DNA from: Manduca sexta
Taxonomy: Eukaryota; Arthropoda; Insecta; Lepidoptera; Sphingidae
Assembly (NCBI RefSeq): GCF_014839805.1
Contig: NC_051142.1
Location: 4,278,001 to 4,342,000, forward strand
Length of the DNA stretch: 64,000 nt
Direction: 5' to 3'
Shown here piece after piece: positions 61,553-64,000 of this stretch (position 1 is its first letter; every line of letters begins with the position of its first letter). Position numbers and translations under genes: made by a program. The notes beneath the pieces were generated by a model, which was not told the DNA's origin, ran no database searches, and was given only the letters and a program-made list of their open reading frames with translations.

Positions 61553-61798
61553 ATGCTCACTTTTCCGAACGATTTTAAATACGCCAATAGAACAGCGTCA
61601 CTGCGGCATAGATTTTTCAGCTGTATAGGCAAAACCATCTGCAAACTGGCTGTATTAAGTAGAAGCCACAGCACGTCGAGTGGCGCACGTTTTTCGGAAT
61701 TACATATTAACAGGTCCGCTACAGCTGCAGTAGCCTTGTTTAGAATTCACCGCACGCCTACTCCACAATATGAATGGTATAAGTACATAACACATTGA
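61553..61798 (+). other. GC-richer 81-codon open frame, unsupported
   Basis: The frame starts MLTFPNDFKYANRTASLRHR and contains SRSHSTSSGARFSELHINR. An AATAAA (61798-61803) overlaps its stop codon. The segment 61580-61770 is GC-richer than its flanks. I find no domain, signal peptide or family likeness. It may be a piece of a repeat or of an untranslated region. Confidence 0.15.
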
Positions 61799-62149
61799 AT
61801 AAAACACTCACTCGAGGTTGATTTAGTGAGTGTTGTAGTTTTAAAAATGTTTTTGAGTTGAGCAGGTTAAATTAGATTTGTAATGTGGTTACTTTTATTA
61901 AAGAGAACAGCGTACTACATAGTACAGACAGCCACATAAATAGATGAATAAATTCAATTACGAAACGCCTTAAACTTTTGTGTTCGCATCAATAATCCGT
62001 TTTTTTTAGTCTAATAAACTTCAAATGGTTGACTTTATTTTAGAAAAGAAAAAAGGAATATTTCGATTGAATTGGATATGTAAAAGTGTTTTGATGTTTT
62101 AAAATTGTTTAGCTACTTTTGTGGTTGACTGTACTTTAATGTTTGCGGT

Positions 62150-62449
62150 GTGGTTTTATTTATTAAAATGAACAGTGCAGTACTATGTCTATTTTGTTAT
62201 TTAAAGTTCTGCATAGCACCGCAAGATGGGGACAAGATTTGTAGCGTTTCAAACAGGCAAAAATGTGATATTTGTTGCCCTTTGGCTATATTTAAAAAAT
62301 CTTGCAAACTCTATAATATTTTTAATAACAGATATGTTATGACGAATGGAATAACATTGATCGTAATGTATTATGATAAAATACATAAAATAAAACGCTT
62401 TATTCATCACGTAGGCGAACATAGTTGCACTTATTATAAGTCAAGGTAA
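62150..62449 (+). other. 99-codon open frame with a Cys-rich start, unsupported
   Basis: An internal ATG at 62168 gives MNSAVLCLFCYLKFCIA, a weak signal-like start (one lysine in the core), then KICSVSNRQKCDICC. AAG/GTAATA at 62445-62446 would be a good splice donor. The second half is rich in Ile, Tyr and Lys like random AT-rich translation. No acceptor or family likeness is evident, so a gene is not established. Confidence 0.15.
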
Positions 62450-63225
62450 TATAATAATGATATTAACACGATGTATCTTCGAATATATCCTAAAGTTCAC
62501 AACGAAGAGCGAGCAATGTCAATACAGGTAAACTGCCATTGCAGATTATTTTTTAATAAATCTGCGCGGAAATATTTTGCAGCTTGACATTCAAAGTGGG
62601 TTGGAATGAAACTCGAAACATTTTTTGGTACATTTGTTTTTTATTATTATGTATGTATGCGAATATGTTTAATTAAGCTTTATAATATCATAAAACAGAA
62701 AAGTTATTTTATTGTATAAGTACAAGATACTCTTTTTTATTGCCTTTAAGTCTTCCCTTTTTTTTATATTTTTATACATATTTACTTAGAGTAGATTTAT
62801 TTGTGTAATGCAGATTAGTCTAATTTCTTGAATTCCAGACGCCACCTGACTAATCTTAAATATTTAAATTCAAACCCAATTCTTACCAAACGAAACTAAT
62901 CATTCAGACAGACATTACCAGAATACCCAATTGTAAATATTAAAATTCTAATACTATTTCTAGAGGCTCAGGAAATTAATATACTGCCAATATCTTGAGT
63001 TTATATTATGCCTTCTGAATACCATAAACTACTCTCGGTTACTTTTGACTTGTACAACTGAACTGTTTAACTGAAAGAGGTATTTACATTGTCTTTCTAC
63101 TCGTTTGTACCCACAGCAATGATAATTTTCATGTACATTTGTGTAAGGAAATATTGCTATCGTAAAGAAATAATTTTCCAAAAAATAACCCTCTCAGCTC
63201 AATTTTGGTCAGGAGCTCAATTCCA
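62450..63225. other. unassigned AT-rich stretch
   Basis: Nothing assignable is seen. Confidence 0.35.
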
Positions 63226-63335
63226 ACGGTGATCAGCCTGATACGCAGGAGATATTATAGTGCACAAGTGCGCGCTAAACACGGGTGCACTCTCCATTTC
63301 TTCACTCTCATAGTCCGGTAAGACGGCAATCTGAA
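63226..63335 (-). mobile_element. SINE family B, internal fragment
   Basis: The plus strand reads GATACGCAGGAGATATTATA, GTGCACAAGTG and CACTCTCATAGTCCGGTAAG. This matches the middle of the copies at 24055-24637 and 40388-40800. The tRNA-like head is missing. Confidence 0.8.
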
Positions 63336-64000
63336 AATAAAATATACCTACTATATGTTTGTTGACATTCAAAATTAAACACAACTCTAAAAGTCAATTA
63401 ACTAATATTTTATTTAATACAGTTCTGTCGAAAATACACACGCGCGCACTAGTCCTAACCAAATATCTAAATAATCACATATGGTAGCGCGAAATTAATC
63501 CCTTACTCAGCAAATAACGCATTTAGCGACATGGGTAAATGAATATAGTGCAACTAACTTTAGTTATGTTGGAGTCTATGAGGTAGTTTTATAGTATAAC
63601 ACGTAAACCAAAAAATCGCCCGTTATAAAAGTCTAATTGCGTATTTTTCCAGGATAAAATAGCTTGTCTTATGGTTCATATTATATACTCCGTACTAAAT
63701 TTTATCGAAATTACGTTCAATAATTCGTCAAACAGTGAACGGGCGAGACAGCGACGCGAAACTAGGCACTTATAATGTACTAGTTAATGTAGATTGTAGA
63801 ATATGTCACCTAGGACTTATTAATAAATCCATGTCACCTTTGATTAAAATTTCAAGTAGATAATGTATCGAACTATGTAATAAATGAAGCTTAAGATATC
63901 TTTTAAGAGCTTATTCTCAGCTGAGTCGGTGCTATTGCATAAACATAAGTCAGCTGTCAAAATTTGTCAAATATACTCACAATGTTATTTGGCATGATGT
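63336..64000. other. mostly unassigned, with a worn Helitron-like piece
   Basis: Bases 63640-63735 (TTTTTCCAGGATAAAATAGC, AAATTTTATCGAAATTACG) resemble the interior of the Helitron-type repeats at 1866 and 14889. No ends are visible. The remainder holds nothing assignable. Confidence 0.35.

Noticed and set aside
61597..61712. Possible exon between TTTTTCAG and ACAG/GTCC
   Set aside because: An open frame exists but the donor is weak, the phase does not follow from the 47460 exon, and no homology is recognised.
1..64000. CRISPR arrays, bacterial operons, rRNA genes, complete viral or transposase genes
   Set aside because: None is visible: no regularly spaced repeats, no long frames, no rRNA-like blocks. 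The sequence is eukaryotic noncoding DNA.

Overview
This window looks like nuclear DNA from a lepidopteran insect, probably a butterfly or moth. It is AT-rich, has no long open reading frame, and carries interspersed repeats of kinds I know from lepidopteran genomes: tRNA-headed SINEs, Helitrons ending in a hairpin plus CTAGT, hAT and other TIR miniature elements, and short copies of the widespread repeat whose end reads like GCGCGAGTCCAACTCGC. The family assignments rest on structure (termini, target-site duplications, A/B boxes) and on recall, not on a database search. The species cannot be named.

No complete protein gene is supported. Almost all short open frames look like chance or lie inside repeats. 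Two places look like exons of a plus-strand gene. One at 254-308 has a start codon, 18 codons and a consensus splice donor. The other at 47460-47561 has an acceptor, 102 bases of raised GC and a donor. Their reading phases are compatible, so most of the window may be one very large intron, but this is inference.

The clearest content is mobile DNA. Best-resolved elements: a hAT-like element at 3859-4343 with an exact 8-bp duplication, itself split by a SINE with its own 12-bp duplication; a full-length SINE at 12041-12362 with a 13-bp duplication; an 821-bp Helitron at 39309-40129 inside an older repeat whose uninterrupted paralogue lies at 36192-36499; a short hAT-like element at 60152-60346; and a TIR miniature element at 56839-57011 with an internal relative at 43728-43852. 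SINE families are called A, B and C here. They are scattered at 4.0-4.6, 12, 17, 20-24, 32-33, 40, 46, 49, 57-59 and 63 kb.

Other structure: a nearly perfect 248-bp fold-back at 48427-48674 followed by a third partial arm copy; several short perfect hairpins (2.8, 9.0, 9.3, 32.9 kb); an 82-bp tandem duplication at 28.7 kb; a doublet of TACGTG-containing 12-mers at 34.4 kb; and complex, non-repetitive patches at 16.4, 18.3 and 59.8 kb that could be regulatory DNA. The remaining stretches are AT-rich sequence in which I see nothing assignable.
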